From NCBI GenBank assembly GCA_018402635.1, contig JAGYIP010000004.1:80578-144577 (forward strand): 64,000 nucleotides of DNA. Direction: 5' to 3'. This DNA comes from Burkholderiaceae bacterium (GTDB taxonomy: Bacteria > Pseudomonadota > Gammaproteobacteria > Burkholderiales > Burkholderiaceae_A). Below the pieces are notes generated by a model that was not told where the DNA came from, made no database searches, and was given only the letters and a program-made list of their open reading frames with translations. Below, piece by piece: positions 17,835-27,943 of this stretch; the stretch's first letter is position 1; every line of letters starts with the position of its first letter. A program made the translations under genes and the position numbers.

Positions 17835-18630
17835 ATGGGAACAGGCGCAATTACCGGCTACGTTGACGTGGCTCAGCTGGTCTTGTATTTATTCTGGATT
17901 TTCTTCGCAGGGCTGGTGATTTACCTCACGCTTGAGGGTAAGCGAGAGGGCTTTCCAATTGAAAGCGACCGGCGGGATGGCTCGGTTAGACGTGAGACAG
18001 GCCTGCTGCCTATGCCTGATGTCAAGGTCTACAAGACCAAGTTTCATGGAGACTTCGCCGCGCCTCACGAGCGTGATTTTGAAGATCCAATGCCTCCGGG
18101 TGCGGCCATTGGTCCGTTTCCAGGCATGCCCTTGGAGCCAACCGGTGACCCAATGAAGGCAGGTGGTATTGGTATTGGGCCAGGGGCTTACACCCGTCGA
18201 GCTGATGTCACCGACAAGACCTGGGAAGGCGAGGACAAGATTGTTCCTCTGCGAGTTGCCCATGGCTTTGAGATGGCCAAGCAAGACCTCGACCCCAGGG
18301 GCCTTACTGTCTTTGGTGCCGACAAGCAGGCCTGTGGCACGGTGACCGAAGTCTGGGTGGACCGATCAGAGCATCTAATCCGCTACCTGGAAATTAAGAC
18401 CCATGGCGGCCGCCAGGTGCTTTTACCCATGAACTTCTCTCGTGTGCGACGTGACCGTATTGGCGGCAATCGCGTGACGGTGGAGTCCATTCTGGGCGGA
18501 CAGTTCGAGGGTGTTCCAGCCATCTGCCAGTTCCGAAAAGATCACCTTGCTTGAGGAAGAAAAGGTGATGGCCTATTACGGCGCGGGCACCTTGTTTGCG
18601 GAAGCCCAACGGAGGGAGCCCCTGTTTTGA
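17835..18630 (+). CDS. puhA: Photosynthetic reaction centre subunit H, frameshifted near its 3' end
   Basis: PuhA caps the L/M reaction-centre core and tunes quinone reduction. It has a single N-terminal membrane helix (VDVAQLVLYLFWIFFAGLVIYL) followed by the cytoplasmic domain (GPFPGMPLEPTGDPM; IRYLEIKTHGGRQVLLPMNF). In the literal frame it ends early at 18554 (FRKDHLA). The family's conserved C-terminus, ITLLEEEKVMAYYGAGTLFA, continues in the +1 frame to 18630. Removing one base around 18517-18525 joins the two. The restored stop overlaps the puhB TTG start as TTGA, matching junctions elsewhere in the operon and supporting a spurious extra base. Confidence 0.92.
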
Positions 18631-19364
18631 AGGCGCATCACAACGGCCACGAGCACGAGTTTGAGCCCGAGTACGGGCTGCCCGAAAAATTGCCACAGGA
18701 TGAACGCATTCTGTGGCAAGGCAGCCCCGAGACCGGGCTTGTCTTTCGGCATGTCTTTCATGGCTGGGGGCTTGCCATTTATTTCGTGCTCATACTTTTA
18801 GCGCGTGCGGTACAACAGTATTCCGAATCAGGTAGCGCGGCTCAGGCAGTCGTCGCAGCCTTATGGCTTGTGCCAGTCTTTGCCCTGGGCCTGCTGCTTT
18901 TCTGGGCAATGGCCTACCTTGTGGCAAAGACCACGGTCTACACGCTCACCAGTCGCCGCGTGGCCATGCGTATTGGCATTGTTCTTAACCTCACGCTTAA
19001 CCTGCCCTTGGCACGTATGCAGGCGGCACAGGTTCGGCCTTTGTCCCAAAGGCCTGGCGAGGAAGAAGGCCCGGGCGAAATTGCTCTGATCTTGCATTCG
19101 GAAGACAAGGTGGCTTACCCCCACCTCTGGCCGCATGCACGCCCCTGGCATTTCGCTCAACCCCAGCCCATGCTTCGCGCCCTGCCTGCTGTAAAGGGTC
19201 TTGGCCAGCTCTTAACCCAGGCCTGGCAGGCCAACCAGTCGCCCAGTCTTACTGAAGAGCAGGTCAATGCCTCAGCCAGTGCAAATGCCTCGACCGGCGG
19301 TCGTCAGCCCTTAACAGGCAGACGCGAAGAGCGGGCCGGTGCCAACGACATGGAGCCCGCCTAA
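18627..19364 (+). CDS. puhB: Photosynthetic complex assembly protein PuhB
   Basis: PuhB is a membrane protein needed for reaction-centre and LH1 assembly. The 245-aa product starts at TTG, gives MKAHHNGHEHEFEPEYGLPE, and has the family segment LPQDERILWQGSPE. About three transmembrane helices follow between residues 45 and 130, then a bPH2-like soluble region (TVYTLTSRRVAMRIGI). The C-terminal ~40 residues are low-complexity. Its stop and the puhC start share one base (TAATG). Confidence 0.92.
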   Translation: MKAHHNGHEHEFEPEYGLPEKLPQDERILWQGSPETGLVFRHVFHGWGLAIYFVLILLARAVQQYSESGSAAQAVVAALWLVPVFALGLLLFWAMAYLVAKTTVYTLTSRRVAMRIGIVLNLTLNLPLARMQAAQVRPLSQRPGEEEGPGEIALILHSEDKVAYPHLWPHARPWHFAQPQPMLRALPAVKGLGQLLTQAWQANQSPSLTEEQVNASASANASTGGRQPLTGRREERAGANDMEPA

Positions 19365-19879
19365 TGGCGCATGAGATTTCAGATCGGCTGGTCTCGCGGC
19401 CTAAGGTCGAGGGGCTTCCCCTTATTGGGCTTGCCATTCTTATTCTCGCAAGCCTTCTTCTTGCCGGCTACGCCCAGTGGCAAAAGGCCCAACAGCCCGA
19501 AACGCAAGTGGTGGGGCAGCTCGAGCGGCGTGCCCTGCTGTTTTCCGATGGCACCGATGGCAGCGTCTGGGTCACCGATGCCCAGTCTGGGCAGAGACTT
19601 GCCTCCATTGAGGGGGAGGCTGGCTTTGCCCGTGGTGTCTTACGAAGCCTTGCCCAGGCGCGCATGCGTGCGGGTGGCTCGCCAGCCGAGCCGTTCTGGC
19701 TGTCAGTCAACACTCAGGGTGGACTGACGCTTGCCGACCCTATCTCAGGCCGCCAAATTGAACTCACAAGTTTTGGGCCCTCAAACCTAGCAGTCTTTGC
19801 AAGCTACCTTGAGCGACGCGAGCCCGTTGCCAAGTCCAGTGCCCATGAGGCAATCGGCCAAGAGCCAACACCAAGGTAA
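19364..19879 (+). CDS. puhC: Photosynthetic complex assembly protein PuhC
   Basis: PuhC is a single-pass membrane protein that helps organise reaction-centre/LH1 complexes. The 171-aa product has one N-terminal helix ([18 protein letters not shown]) and a periplasmic domain. It contains [21 protein letters not shown] and the family-typical block [14 protein letters not shown]. It sits between puhB and acsF in the usual order. The family is short and variable, so the call rests on motif and position together. Confidence 0.9.
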   Translation: MAHEISDRLVSRPKVEGLPLIGLAILILASLLLAGYAQWQKAQQPETQVVGQLERRALLFSDGTDGSVWVTDAQSGQRLASIEGEAGFARGVLRSLAQARMRAGGSPAEPFWLSVNTQGGLTLADPISGRQIELTSFGPSNLAVFASYLERREPVAKSSAHEAIGQEPTPR

Positions 19880-19895
19880 GAAGGAGGACCTCACC

Positions 19896-21044
19896 ATGAA
19901 CCCGCCCGATGAACAGACACGCGAGGCTGCACGCGCTGCACTTGCTGACAGCCAGCCCGCAGGCTATGCCGAGCTGCATGAGGCCTTTAAAGGCCAGGCC
20001 CCTAACTCGGCCACCGAGATTGCCCTTGAGGACGGACTGCTTACGCCGCGGTTCTACACAACCGACTTCGACGCCCTTGACCAGGTTGATATCAGCCCAA
20101 TTCGTAAAGAGTGGGATGCCCTCATGGCGGAGTTTGAGGCCGACAGCAATACCGATCATTTTCAACGGCCCGAAGAGATGAAGGGCAAGGACTATTCCTC
20201 AAGTCTGCCCGAGGGGCTTTATAAAGAGTTCAGTGAATTTCTTATTAGCTCATGCACCTCCGAGTTTTCCGGCTGTGTTCTTTATGCGGAAATTAAAAAG
20301 CGGGTAAAGAACCCCGATATGCGCGCCTTGTTTGGTTATATGGCACGCGATGAGTCGCGCCATGCGGGCTTCATAAACCAGTGGCTGAAAGACTTTGGCA
20401 TTGGCGTTGACCTTGGTTTTCTTACCAAGGCAAAGAAGGTCACCTACTTCAAGCCCAAGTACATTTACTACGCCACGTACTTGTCAGAGAAAATTGGCTA
20501 CGCCCGCTACATTGCCATTTACAGACAGGTTGAGAAACACCCCGAGCTGCGCTTTCATCCTATTTTTCTCTGGTTCGAGAAATGGTGCAACGATGAGTTT
20601 CGTCATGGCGAGGCCTTTGCGCTCATCATGCGCGCGAACCCCAGCTTATTAACGGGCGTAAATGTCTACTGGATTCGCTTCTTTCAGCTCGCAGTCTTTG
20701 CCACCATGTTCGTGCGCGACCATGCTCGGCCCGAGATGCACAAGGCACTGGGGCTCAACCCCACAGACTACGACCTGCGTGTCTTTGAGATTACCTCTGA
20801 AATCTGCAAGCAGGTCTTCCCGGTAACCCTGCAGTACAACCATCCTGTTTTTCTTCGTTCCATGAAGAGGCTTTGCGAGATTCAAGACGCCGTAAACCAG
20901 GCCAAGGCCCAGGGTGGGCCTCTTAGTTGGGTGCGTCGCGGTCTGCTTGGGGCCGAGGCCGCGGTAAGGCTTACGCGTCTTTACTTCCTGCCAGTGAATC
21001 GCCGGCCCTTGCCCGATGACATGCGTCTTGCACCGAGCTGGTAG
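19896..21044 (+). CDS. acsF: Aerobic Mg-protoporphyrin IX monomethyl ester cyclase AcsF
   Basis: AcsF is the oxygen-dependent diiron cyclase that forms the isocyclic ring of (bacterio)chlorophyll. The start [16 protein letters not shown] has a strong ribosome-binding site (AGGAGG about 8 bp upstream). Extension to 19797 would overlap puhC by 83 bp and is not needed. Diiron ligand motifs are visible: Glu123 (TSEFSG), Glu153-x2-His156 (DESRHAG) and Glu234-x2-His237 (NDEFRHGE). Length is 382 aa. It indicates that pigment synthesis can use oxygen; the oxygen-independent BchE is not in this window. Confidence 0.95.
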   Translation: MNPPDEQTREAARAALADSQPAGYAELHEAFKGQAPNSATEIALEDGLLTPRFYTTDFDALDQVDISPIRKEWDALMAEFEADSNTDHFQRPEEMKGKDYSSSLPEGLYKEFSEFLISSCTSEFSGCVLYAEIKKRVKNPDMRALFGYMARDESRHAGFINQWLKDFGIGVDLGFLTKAKKVTYFKPKYIYYATYLSEKIGYARYIAIYRQVEKHPELRFHPIFLWFEKWCNDEFRHGEAFALIMRANPSLLTGVNVYWIRFFQLAVFATMFVRDHARPEMHKALGLNPTDYDLRVFEITSEICKQVFPVTLQYNHPVFLRSMKRLCEIQDAVNQAKAQGGPLSWVRRGLLGAEAAVRLTRLYFLPVNRRPLPDDMRLAPSW

Positions 21045-21815
21045 ATGAGCGCCGAGCCATCAAGCCTGCATCTATGGATGCCTTTGGTCTTCTCCATAGC
21101 GGTCTGGTGGCTCTCAACAGGACTTATCCTTCGCCTGGTCGATGGCAACGGCCCAGGCCGGCAGACCCGTGCGCTTTTGGCTGCAAGCCTTGCCCTTGCA
21201 TTGGGTCTTGCCGGGGTCGTGCTAACCCGCGACATGACAACCCCTCTGGGCGCCTACCTGGCATTTACGTCGGCTTTGTTGGTCTGGTCATGGCAGGAGA
21301 TCACCTTCTTGGCCGGCATTGTCACCGGCCCCAATCGCCAGCCCTGCCCCCAGGTCAAGGGCTGGATGCGGGCCTGGCATGCCTTTCGAACCATTGCCCA
21401 TCATGAAGCCGCTCTGGTGCTCCTTGGAGCGGCCGTAATTGTGCCAACCTGGGATGCCGCAAACCCCGTTGCCTACCAGATCTTTCTGGTGCTCTGGGCC
21501 ATGCGCTTATCGGCCAAGCTCAACCTTTTTCTGGGTGTGAAGAACTTTTACGAGAGTTTTCTTCCTCCCTCTTTGCACTACCTTCTTACCTATTTCTCGC
21601 GACGGTCGTTCAACCCGTTTTTTCCTGTAAGCCTCTGCCTCTCAACTCTGGTGGCCGTATTGCTCTGGGAGAAGGTCTTGCTTGGGGAGTCGGCCTATGA
21701 GGTTGCCGCATCAAGCCTGGTTGCAAGCTTGCTGGCTCTTGCCATTCTGGAGCATCTTTTTCTTGTGCTACCTATTCACCCCGAGAGGCTTTGGCGGTGG
21801 GCTTGGGCCCGTTAA
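21045..21815 (+). CDS. puhE: Photosynthetic complex assembly protein PuhE
   Basis: PuhE is a polytopic membrane protein implicated in reaction-centre assembly and pigment regulation. The 256-aa protein has about seven hydrophobic segments. The conserved middle (SWQEITFLAGIVTGPNRQPC; KLNLFLGVKNFYESFLPP) is recognisable. Its ATG directly follows the acsF TAG with no gap. It is the last gene of the bch-puh operon, followed by a hairpin terminator. Confidence 0.9.
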   Translation: MSAEPSSLHLWMPLVFSIAVWWLSTGLILRLVDGNGPGRQTRALLAASLALALGLAGVVLTRDMTTPLGAYLAFTSALLVWSWQEITFLAGIVTGPNRQPCPQVKGWMRAWHAFRTIAHHEAALVLLGAAVIVPTWDAANPVAYQIFLVLWAMRLSAKLNLFLGVKNFYESFLPPSLHYLLTYFSRRSFNPFFPVSLCLSTLVAVLLWEKVLLGESAYEVAASSLVASLLALAILEHLFLVLPIHPERLWRWAWAR

Positions 21816-21851
21816 GCTGCCCTTTGGTCTTACTGCGAAAGACGCGAAAGA

Positions 21852-21881
21852 CTGATCTTTGGATCAGGTTTTCTCTCTTTT
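21852..21881 (+). terminator. Rho-independent terminator after the bch-puh operon
   Basis: CTGATC-TTTG-GATCAG forms a 6-bp stem with a 4-base loop, followed by a T-rich tract (GTTTTCTCTCTTTT). It lies 36 bp after the puhE stop. Confidence 0.75.
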
Positions 21882-21979
21882 AAGTACTTTTAACCCAGGT
21901 TTATAGCCTAAGAGATTGTTTTATCAGCATTCTGGGCTATAGTAAGGGTTGCTTGTTTTTAACCTACGGGAGATTTTTA

Positions 21980-22507
21980 ATGAAATTATTTGTCGCTGCC
22001 ATCTCTCTGGCCGTTCTTGCCGGTTGTGCCACGAAGCCTGAGCAAAAGGCGAGTTCTTCTGGCGCACCATCTGCAACATCTGCACCATCCTCGGCACCGT
22101 CTGCCAGTAGCGCCTCTGTTGCGACCCCCAAATCCGCCGATGCAGATGCACGAGAGCTTGCTCGCAAGCGCATTAGCAGCGTTGAACCCGCGGTCTATTT
22201 CGACTTCGACAAATTCGATATCAAACCAGAGTTTCACAACACCGTGTCTGCCTATGGCAATTACCTGGCGGTCATGAAAGAGTCCAAAATTCTGGTTGAG
22301 GGCAATGCCGATGAGCGTGGAACGGTTGAGTACAACCTGGCACTCGGACAAAAACGGGCCGAGGCCGTAAGTATTGCGCTTCAGGCCATTGGTGCTAACG
22401 CCAACAACATCGAGGCCATTAGCAATGGCGAGGAAAAGCCCCGCAACAAAGGAAAGTCTGAAGCGGCCTACGCTGAGAACCGCCGCGCCGATTTAATCGT
22501 GCGTTAA
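21980..22507 (+). CDS. pal: Peptidoglycan-associated lipoprotein Pal
   Basis: Pal anchors the outer membrane to peptidoglycan as part of the Tol-Pal system. The start at 21980 gives a lipoprotein signal MKLFVAAISLAVLAGC, with the acylated Cys in LAGC. A Ser/Ala/Pro linker and the OmpA-like domain follow (VYFDFDKFDIKPEF; LVEGNADERGTVEYNLALGQKRA). GGGAG about 8 bp upstream supports this start over the one at 21953. The rest of the tol operon is not upstream; photosynthesis genes occupy that place. Length is 175 aa. Confidence 0.92.
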   Translation: MKLFVAAISLAVLAGCATKPEQKASSSGAPSATSAPSSAPSASSASVATPKSADADARELARKRISSVEPAVYFDFDKFDIKPEFHNTVSAYGNYLAVMKESKILVEGNADERGTVEYNLALGQKRAEAVSIALQAIGANANNIEAISNGEEKPRNKGKSEAAYAENRRADLIVR

Positions 22508-22523
22508 TTTTGGCTGTAAACAT

Positions 22524-22555
22524 AAAGCCCACCTTGGTTACGGTGGGCTTTTTTT
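22524..22555 (+). terminator. Rho-independent terminator after pal
   Basis: AAGCCCACC and GGTGGGCTT form a 9-bp stem around an 8-base loop, followed by an uninterrupted T tract, 17 bp after the pal stop. Confidence 0.9.
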
Positions 22556-22647
22556 CGACCGGTGTCGGGTCAACAGGCACAACGAAAAGTCTTGGCTAAG
22601 TAAAGCCGTGTTTTGTTTCCTGCATTTTTCAAGGTAGAGCGTCAGTC

Positions 22648-23828
22648 GTGAATCATTCGCAACTCGTTCTCGATCAGGTAAGGGCCATGGGCCTGATACT
22701 GCGCGATGCGCGGCTTGCCCGCGACATCAATCCACGTGATCTTGAGACAGATCTGCGCACGACCCATCGACACCTTCTGGCCATTGAAGAGGGTCAGATG
22801 CGGCTTTTTTACTCGGAGTCTTTCTTCTGCGATTTGTTTATGCGGTATGCCGTGCAGCTAGGCTTTTCCGCCGAGCAGGCTAAGGCGATGCGGCTTGCCC
22901 TTAGTGGTGAGGGGCCCCTTGTAGAGTCTGCCTCTATGCAAGCAGAGCCCGAGTCCGACCGCGAGTCACAGCCAGAGCCAGAGCCACAGCCAGAGCCAAA
23001 GCCCGAGTCCAAGCCCAAGCCTCAGGCCCCAGCAGAAGTTGAACCTGGCCCCGAAGAGGAAGAGGCATTCAAGCTCGAGGCTCAATCGCAGTCCAGCCAC
23101 GAGCCCGAGCCTTCCCCTTCTGTCGATGGCCCGCCGATATCGGCCCCCGAACCAGCTCTACCGGAACCACCCTCAGACCCCAAGCCGTTGCCTGCTCGCT
23201 CCTCGGACGCGTCGCAATCCCTGGGCTCACTCTGGTTCTGGGGCGCTATTGCCATTGGCCTTGTTCTGGCGGTTGTTATTCTCACTCTTGAGGCTAGCCC
23301 CGAGGCGTCAATGCCGCCGACTGCTGAAACACCGAAACAAGCAGTCAAGCCAAAGGACAAGGAAACGCCATCCGTGCGGCCAGAGTCAAACCCCGCCTCA
23401 GCAGGCCCAGCGGATGCAGCGGGTGCAGTAAATACTGTCTCTTCACCCGCAACCACCGAGGCGCAGCAAGAGCCTGTCGCAGCCGCACCCACGGAACTGC
23501 CAAAGGAACAACGCATCTCTGAGTCCATTCTTATAAGTGCACCTGATGCACCAACGAGCTTTACGAATGCCTCTGCCATGGCCATTCGGTTCAATGTGAA
23601 GGGCTGGATCTGGGTCCGTGATTTTGACGACACGGTTCGAGAGTTTGTGGTTCAGCGCGGACAGACGGTGCGTTTCAGCGACCTTCCTATCTTTGTCGTC
23701 GTTCCCTCCCCGATCAATTAACCGTGACGGTTAACAACAAGCCCGTTACATTGCGCCGAAACGACGACGAAAAGAATCATGCGCGCTACTCGCGCTCGAT
23801 GCTAAGAGGGCTGGTTAACAACCCTTGA
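22648..23828 (+). CDS. RodZ-like helix-turn-helix membrane protein, frameshifted near its 3' end
   Basis: The layout is RodZ-like: an N-terminal helix-turn-helix (LILRDARLARDINPRDLE to LLAIEEGQM), a long Glu/Pro-rich spacer with repeated PEPEP units, one membrane helix (LWFWGAIAIGLVLAVVILTL), an Ala/Pro-rich linker and a C-terminal DUF4115-type domain (IRFNVKGWIWVRDF; GQTVRFSDLPIFVVV). RodZ links MreB to the envelope. The literal frame stops at 23721, but one missing base near 23700 restores SLPDQLTVTVNNKPVTL and a stop at 23828. That stop overlaps the next TTG start as TTGA. The ORF starts with GTG. The ispG gene often found nearby is absent, so the exact role is inferred. Confidence 0.75.
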
Positions 23829-24721
23829 CCACAGGCCTTGCCTTTGTTGCGCTGGCAGCAATCTGGGGCGCCTCGTTCTTGTTTATGCGTATTGCAGCAC
23901 CCGAGTTTGGCGCCATTCTCTCTGCGGAGCTTCGGGTTGCCATTGCATGGGCCTGCCTTTGGATTGTCTCCATTTTCACGCTTGGCCCGAGCCAGTGTTT
24001 TCAACACCCACGATTTGAGCCACGCCTATTGGTGCTTGGCCTAGTCAACAGTGCAATTCCTTTCGCCCTTTATGGGGCTGCCTCGTTTTATTTGTCTGCG
24101 GGCTACCTCGCCATTCTGAATGCCTTGGTCCCCCTCTGGGGCGGTCTCATTGCAAGCGTCTGGCTTGGGCAGCCCCTTCGTTGGTCGTTGGTAATGGCTG
24201 TTTTCATTGCCGCCACAGGCATCACCATGCTGGTCAACCTAGGCCCCATCGAGGCCAATATGCAGACGGTGCTTGGGGGGCTGGCCTGCGCAGGTGCAAC
24301 CTTCTGCTACGCCCTGGCTGCGCAGTGGACACGGCGATGGTTTGCCGATGTCTCACCTTTGCGTGTCGCGCGCTCCACACTTGGCTACGCCACCCTGGCC
24401 CTGCTGCCGTTTTCGATTCCTGACATCGTTGTGGCTACGCCCTCGATGGCAGGCTGGTTTTCTATTTTTATGCTCGGCATTTTTGGCTCGGGCTTTGCCT
24501 ACCTTTTGTATTTCTGGCTTCTGCGTGAGCTTGGTCCCGTGCGGGCCAGCAGTGTCACTTTTCTTATTCCGGGCTTTGGACTCATCTGGGGAGCAATCTT
24601 TCTCGATGAGGTTATTACCCTAAGCGTTCTAGCGGGGCTGGGCCTGGTTGTTTGCTCAAGCCTTTTGGTTCAGCGCTCGGCGGCCCCTGCATTGTCAGAG
24701 GCGAATGCCTCAAGCCGTTGA
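23825..24721 (+). CDS. EamA/DMT-family membrane transporter
   Basis: The ~298-aa protein has ten predicted membrane segments in two EamA repeats, the pattern of drug/metabolite exporters. AAIWGASFLFMRIAAPEFG at the N-terminus and LIPGFGLIWGAIFLDE in the second repeat are typical. Substrate cannot be inferred. It starts at TTG, coupled by TTGA overlap to the repaired rodZ-like gene. Its 3' end overlaps the oppositely oriented LOG-family gene by 52 bp. Confidence 0.85.
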   Translation: MTTGLAFVALAAIWGASFLFMRIAAPEFGAILSAELRVAIAWACLWIVSIFTLGPSQCFQHPRFEPRLLVLGLVNSAIPFALYGAASFYLSAGYLAILNALVPLWGGLIASVWLGQPLRWSLVMAVFIAATGITMLVNLGPIEANMQTVLGGLACAGATFCYALAAQWTRRWFADVSPLRVARSTLGYATLALLPFSIPDIVVATPSMAGWFSIFMLGIFGSGFAYLLYFWLLRELGPVRASSVTFLIPGFGLIWGAIFLDEVITLSVLAGLGLVVCSSLLVQRSAAPALSEANASSR

Positions 24722-25314
24722 AGCGCTTCATGAATGGACGTTGTAACCACCAGACGACTTTTCTGAGACGGTGTTAAGAAGCCCTCATGGGCTGCTTTGT
24801 TAATAAAGTTAAGCAAGGGGTCGTAGTAGCCCTTCAGGTTGGCGAGCACCACCGGCTTTGTGTGGGCATGGGTCTGAAGTCCCGTCCAGACCTCAAACAA
24901 CTCCTCCAGCGTGCCTATGCCTCCGGGCAGAACTAAGAAGGCATCTGACAACTCCATCATCCGAACCTTGCGTTCGATCATGGTCTGAACAATTTCCAGA
25001 CGATCAAGACCCGGCAGCACAGGTTCAATCTTTATTAGGTAGTCGGGAATAATCCCTGTGACATGGGCGCCTTCGTCAAGAGCGGCCTTTGCCACCGCGC
25101 CCATTAACCCCCAACGACCTGCTCCATAAACAAGCCGCCACTGACGATGGGCAATAGCCTGCCCGGTCTCATTGCCCATGGCTGACCAGTCGGGGTCATG
25201 CCCCAGGCGTGACCCACAAAAGACACAGACCGCAAAAAGGCTTGTACGTGGGTCAGAGGGACTGTCGATGGCGGTATCGACCACGGGCGTTGTCGGCTCC
25301 TTTTTGGAAAGCAT
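24670..25314 (-). CDS. LOG-family protein (TIGR00730-type nucleotide phosphoribohydrolase)
   Basis: LOG proteins hydrolyse nucleoside 5'-monophosphates such as cytokinin ribotides. Conserved elements are VCVFCGSRLG near the N-terminus, LVYGAGRWGLMGAVA, the catalytic segment ERKVRMMELSDAFLVLPGG and GGIGTLEELFEVWTG. The start at 25314 (MLSKKEP) leaves about 30 residues before the fold; a GTG at 25353 is possible. It is divergent from mscS by 47 bp. Confidence 0.87.
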   Translation of the reverse strand: MLSKKEPTTPVVDTAIDSPSDPRTSLFAVCVFCGSRLGHDPDWSAMGNETGQAIAHRQWRLVYGAGRWGLMGAVAKAALDEGAHVTGIIPDYLIKIEPVLPGLDRLEIVQTMIERKVRMMELSDAFLVLPGGIGTLEELFEVWTGLQTHAHTKPVVLANLKGYYDPLLNFINKAAHEGFLTPSQKSRLVVTTSIHEALQRLEAFASDNAGAAER

Positions 25315-25361
25315 AAGGGATTGTATGTTGCTCGAGAGCCTGAGCCGATACACTTAGGCCC

Positions 25362-26276
25362 ATGCTTAACACTTTCGTGCAATCGATCTGGTCCGATCTT
25401 GGACTGGGTCAGGCGGCAGGCTGGGCCAAGCCTGTTTTGTCTGGAGTAACCGTCCTTCTCATCGTTCTGCTTGCTTTTTTAAGCGCGGCGTTGGCGCGTA
25501 GGTTTATTGCGGCCTCGCATCAACGGCTTAGTGCCCGCGCAGATGGCCCCGAAGAGCGCAAACGCATCGAGACGCTCGAGCGCGTCTTTCGCTACATTGC
25601 CTCGGTTGTGGTGACGGTCGTTGCCTTTATGCTCGTGCTCTCCGAGCTGGGTATTTCAATTGCCCCTATTTTGGCTACAGCCGGTGTGGCAGGCCTTGCC
25701 ATTGGCTTTGGTGCCCAGAGCCTTGTTAAGGACTACTTCACAGGCTTTGTAATGCTCATAGAAAACCAGATTCGTGTGGGTGACGTGGTGGAGGTGGCGG
25801 GCAAGGTGGGCGCCGTTGAGGAACTCACCCTGCGTTATGTGCGGCTGCGCGACTACGAGGGCGCTGTGCACTATGTGCCCAACGGGGCCATTCTTACTGT
25901 CACCAATCGCAGCCGTCTTTTTGCCTTTGCCGTCCTGGATATCGGTGTGGCTTACAAGGAAGACATCGAGCGGGTGAGCCAGGTGATGAAAGAGACCGCC
26001 ACTGCGCTTCGCGCCGAGCCCGACTGGGCCGACAAAATTCTAGATGACCTTGATATTGCTGGCGTTGATCAGTGGGCAGATTCGGCCGTTGTTATTAAGT
26101 GCCGATTAAAAACAGTGGCGCAGGAGCAGTGGGCTGTGCGACGGGCATTTTTAGGCCGACTTAAGAATGCCTTCGATCGCGCTGGCATTGAAATTCCCTT
26201 TCCCCATCGCACGGTCTACACCTTGCCCGCTCAAGAAAACGCAGGCGCAGAGAAGTCGGCGCTGCATAGCGATTAG
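25362..26276 (+). CDS. Small-conductance mechanosensitive channel, MscS family
   Basis: MscS channels release solutes during hypo-osmotic shock. The 304-aa protein has an N-terminal hydrophobic segment, a second helix, and the pore-lining TM3 (GVAGLAIGFGAQSLVKDYFTGF). The beta domain (VGDVVEVAGKVGAVEELTLRYVRLRDYEG; VPNGAILTVTNRS) is diagnostic. Size fits the short MscS subfamily. It stands alone between the LOG gene and the symporter. Confidence 0.92.
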   Translation: MLNTFVQSIWSDLGLGQAAGWAKPVLSGVTVLLIVLLAFLSAALARRFIAASHQRLSARADGPEERKRIETLERVFRYIASVVVTVVAFMLVLSELGISIAPILATAGVAGLAIGFGAQSLVKDYFTGFVMLIENQIRVGDVVEVAGKVGAVEELTLRYVRLRDYEGAVHYVPNGAILTVTNRSRLFAFAVLDIGVAYKEDIERVSQVMKETATALRAEPDWADKILDDLDIAGVDQWADSAVVIKCRLKTVAQEQWAVRRAFLGRLKNAFDRAGIEIPFPHRTVYTLPAQENAGAEKSALHSD

Positions 26277-26341
26277 TCGAGGGTTCGTGAAAATCGCAGT
26301 CCGTACAACTTCCTATAAAAATATTTGTGAAAATATAAACC

Positions 26342-27943
26342 ATGATCATTCATTGGCTTGACGCCTTTATTCCAGTGGCCTACCTGGTGGCGATCGTTCT
26401 TGTGGCCTGGGCAAGTGCCCGGCGAGTTGAGACCCCCGAGGACCTCTTTCTTGCGGGCAGAGGCCTTGGCTTTGGTGTCGTTGGCCTTTCTTTGTTTGCA
26501 TCCAATATTTCGTCCACCACACTCATTGGGCTGTCGGGAGCAGCCTACTCCTCGGGTATTGCAGTGGCCAATTACGAATGGATGGCAGCAGTTGTGATGG
26601 TCTTTGCGGCCGTCTTTCTCATCCCCGTCTACCTGCGAAATCGTTGTCGCACCGTCCCGGAGTTTCTTGGGCTGCGATACAGTCAGGGCATCCGCAAATA
26701 CGTCTCTGCATGGATGATTGGGCTTAGCGTGCTGGTTGACACGGCGGGCAGTCTTTTTGCAGGCGCCTTGATATTGCAGGTCTTGGTGCCAGGGCTACCG
26801 CTGTGGCCCGTGGTAATTGGTATGGGGCTTTTTGCGGGTCTCTACACCATGGTGGGCGGCCTGCGTGCCGTCATGATTACCGATGCTCTGCAGGCCGTAA
26901 TACTTATTGCGGGAAGCAGTGTTATTGCTTTTATGGTCTTTAAGCAGTTCGACTTCTCCTGGACTGCCGCAACGGCCAGTCTTCCTGAAGGCCACCTTTC
27001 TTTGGTGCGCCCGGCTGACGATCCGTCCATGCCCTGGACTGGCCTTCTGGTGGGCGTCCCCATACTGGGCCTTTATTACTGGAGCATGAACCACTACATT
27101 AGCCAGCGTTTTTTTGCGGCAAAGTCTGAAGACCATGCCCGCTGGGGAGCCATTTTGGCAGCGGCGCTAAAGTTATTGCCCTTGTTTATTATGGTGCTTC
27201 CGGGTGCGATGGCCTTAAGCCTTTATCCTTCGTTAACCTCGGGTGATCAGGTCTTTCCAACCTTGGTCAAAGACCTCCTGCCGGTGGGGCTTCGCGGCCT
27301 TGTGCTTGCCGCTCTTCTTGCGGCCATTATGTCGACCATCGACAGCACCATTAATGCAGCCTCTGCGCTGGTGCACTACGACTTTCTGAATGCAGGGCCA
27401 AGTCGAGATCGGGAATCTGCACCCGCCCAGGCAGGTAGCAGCTCCTCGACTGGGCAGACCGACCTGCCGCGGGCTCGACTGCTTACCATTGTGTTTATGG
27501 TGGTCGCCATTGCCTGGGCCCCGGTGATTCAGGGCTTTCCTGGTCTCTTTGTCTACCTTCAGCAGATGTTTGCAGTGGCCGTGCCCCCGTTTGTGGTGGT
27601 CTACTGCCTGGGCATGGGCTGGAAAAGAACCACCGCGCGGGCAGCCTGGTGGTGCCTGCTAACAGGCCACGGCCTGGGTATTGGCTTTGTGATTGCCACC
27701 CAGTACGGACTATGGAGTCTTCACTTTCTTGAGACCGCCGGGCTTACCACAGCCATCTGCCTTCTTGTTCAGCTCGTAACCAGTGGCAGTCGGGATACAA
27801 AACAAGGTACTGGCCTGCAGGCCATTCTTTGGTCACGAACCATGCTGCCCATGTCGAAACCCTATGGCTTCTTAAAAGACTACCGCAGTCAATTGGTTCT
27901 ACTGCTTGCCTTAACAGGGCTTATGGTCGCGGCCTTTTTCTAA
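26342..27943 (+). CDS. Sodium:solute symporter (SSS family)
   Basis: The 533-aa polytopic protein has the SSS pattern of about 13-14 helices. Signatures include EDLFLAGRGLGFGVVGLSLFAS near the N-terminus and GLRGLVLAALLAAIMSTIDSTINAAS in the middle, the latter typical of sugar or solute:Na+ symporters. SSTTLIGLSGAAYSSGIA fits the substrate/Na+ site region. The substrate is unknown; a sugar (SGLT-like) is possible. The last 23 bp overlap the 3' end of the convergent AI-2E gene. Confidence 0.9.
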   Translation: MIIHWLDAFIPVAYLVAIVLVAWASARRVETPEDLFLAGRGLGFGVVGLSLFASNISSTTLIGLSGAAYSSGIAVANYEWMAAVVMVFAAVFLIPVYLRNRCRTVPEFLGLRYSQGIRKYVSAWMIGLSVLVDTAGSLFAGALILQVLVPGLPLWPVVIGMGLFAGLYTMVGGLRAVMITDALQAVILIAGSSVIAFMVFKQFDFSWTAATASLPEGHLSLVRPADDPSMPWTGLLVGVPILGLYYWSMNHYISQRFFAAKSEDHARWGAILAAALKLLPLFIMVLPGAMALSLYPSLTSGDQVFPTLVKDLLPVGLRGLVLAALLAAIMSTIDSTINAASALVHYDFLNAGPSRDRESAPAQAGSSSSTGQTDLPRARLLTIVFMVVAIAWAPVIQGFPGLFVYLQQMFAVAVPPFVVVYCLGMGWKRTTARAAWWCLLTGHGLGIGFVIATQYGLWSLHFLETAGLTTAICLLVQLVTSGSRDTKQGTGLQAILWSRTMLPMSKPYGFLKDYRSQLVLLLALTGLMVAAFF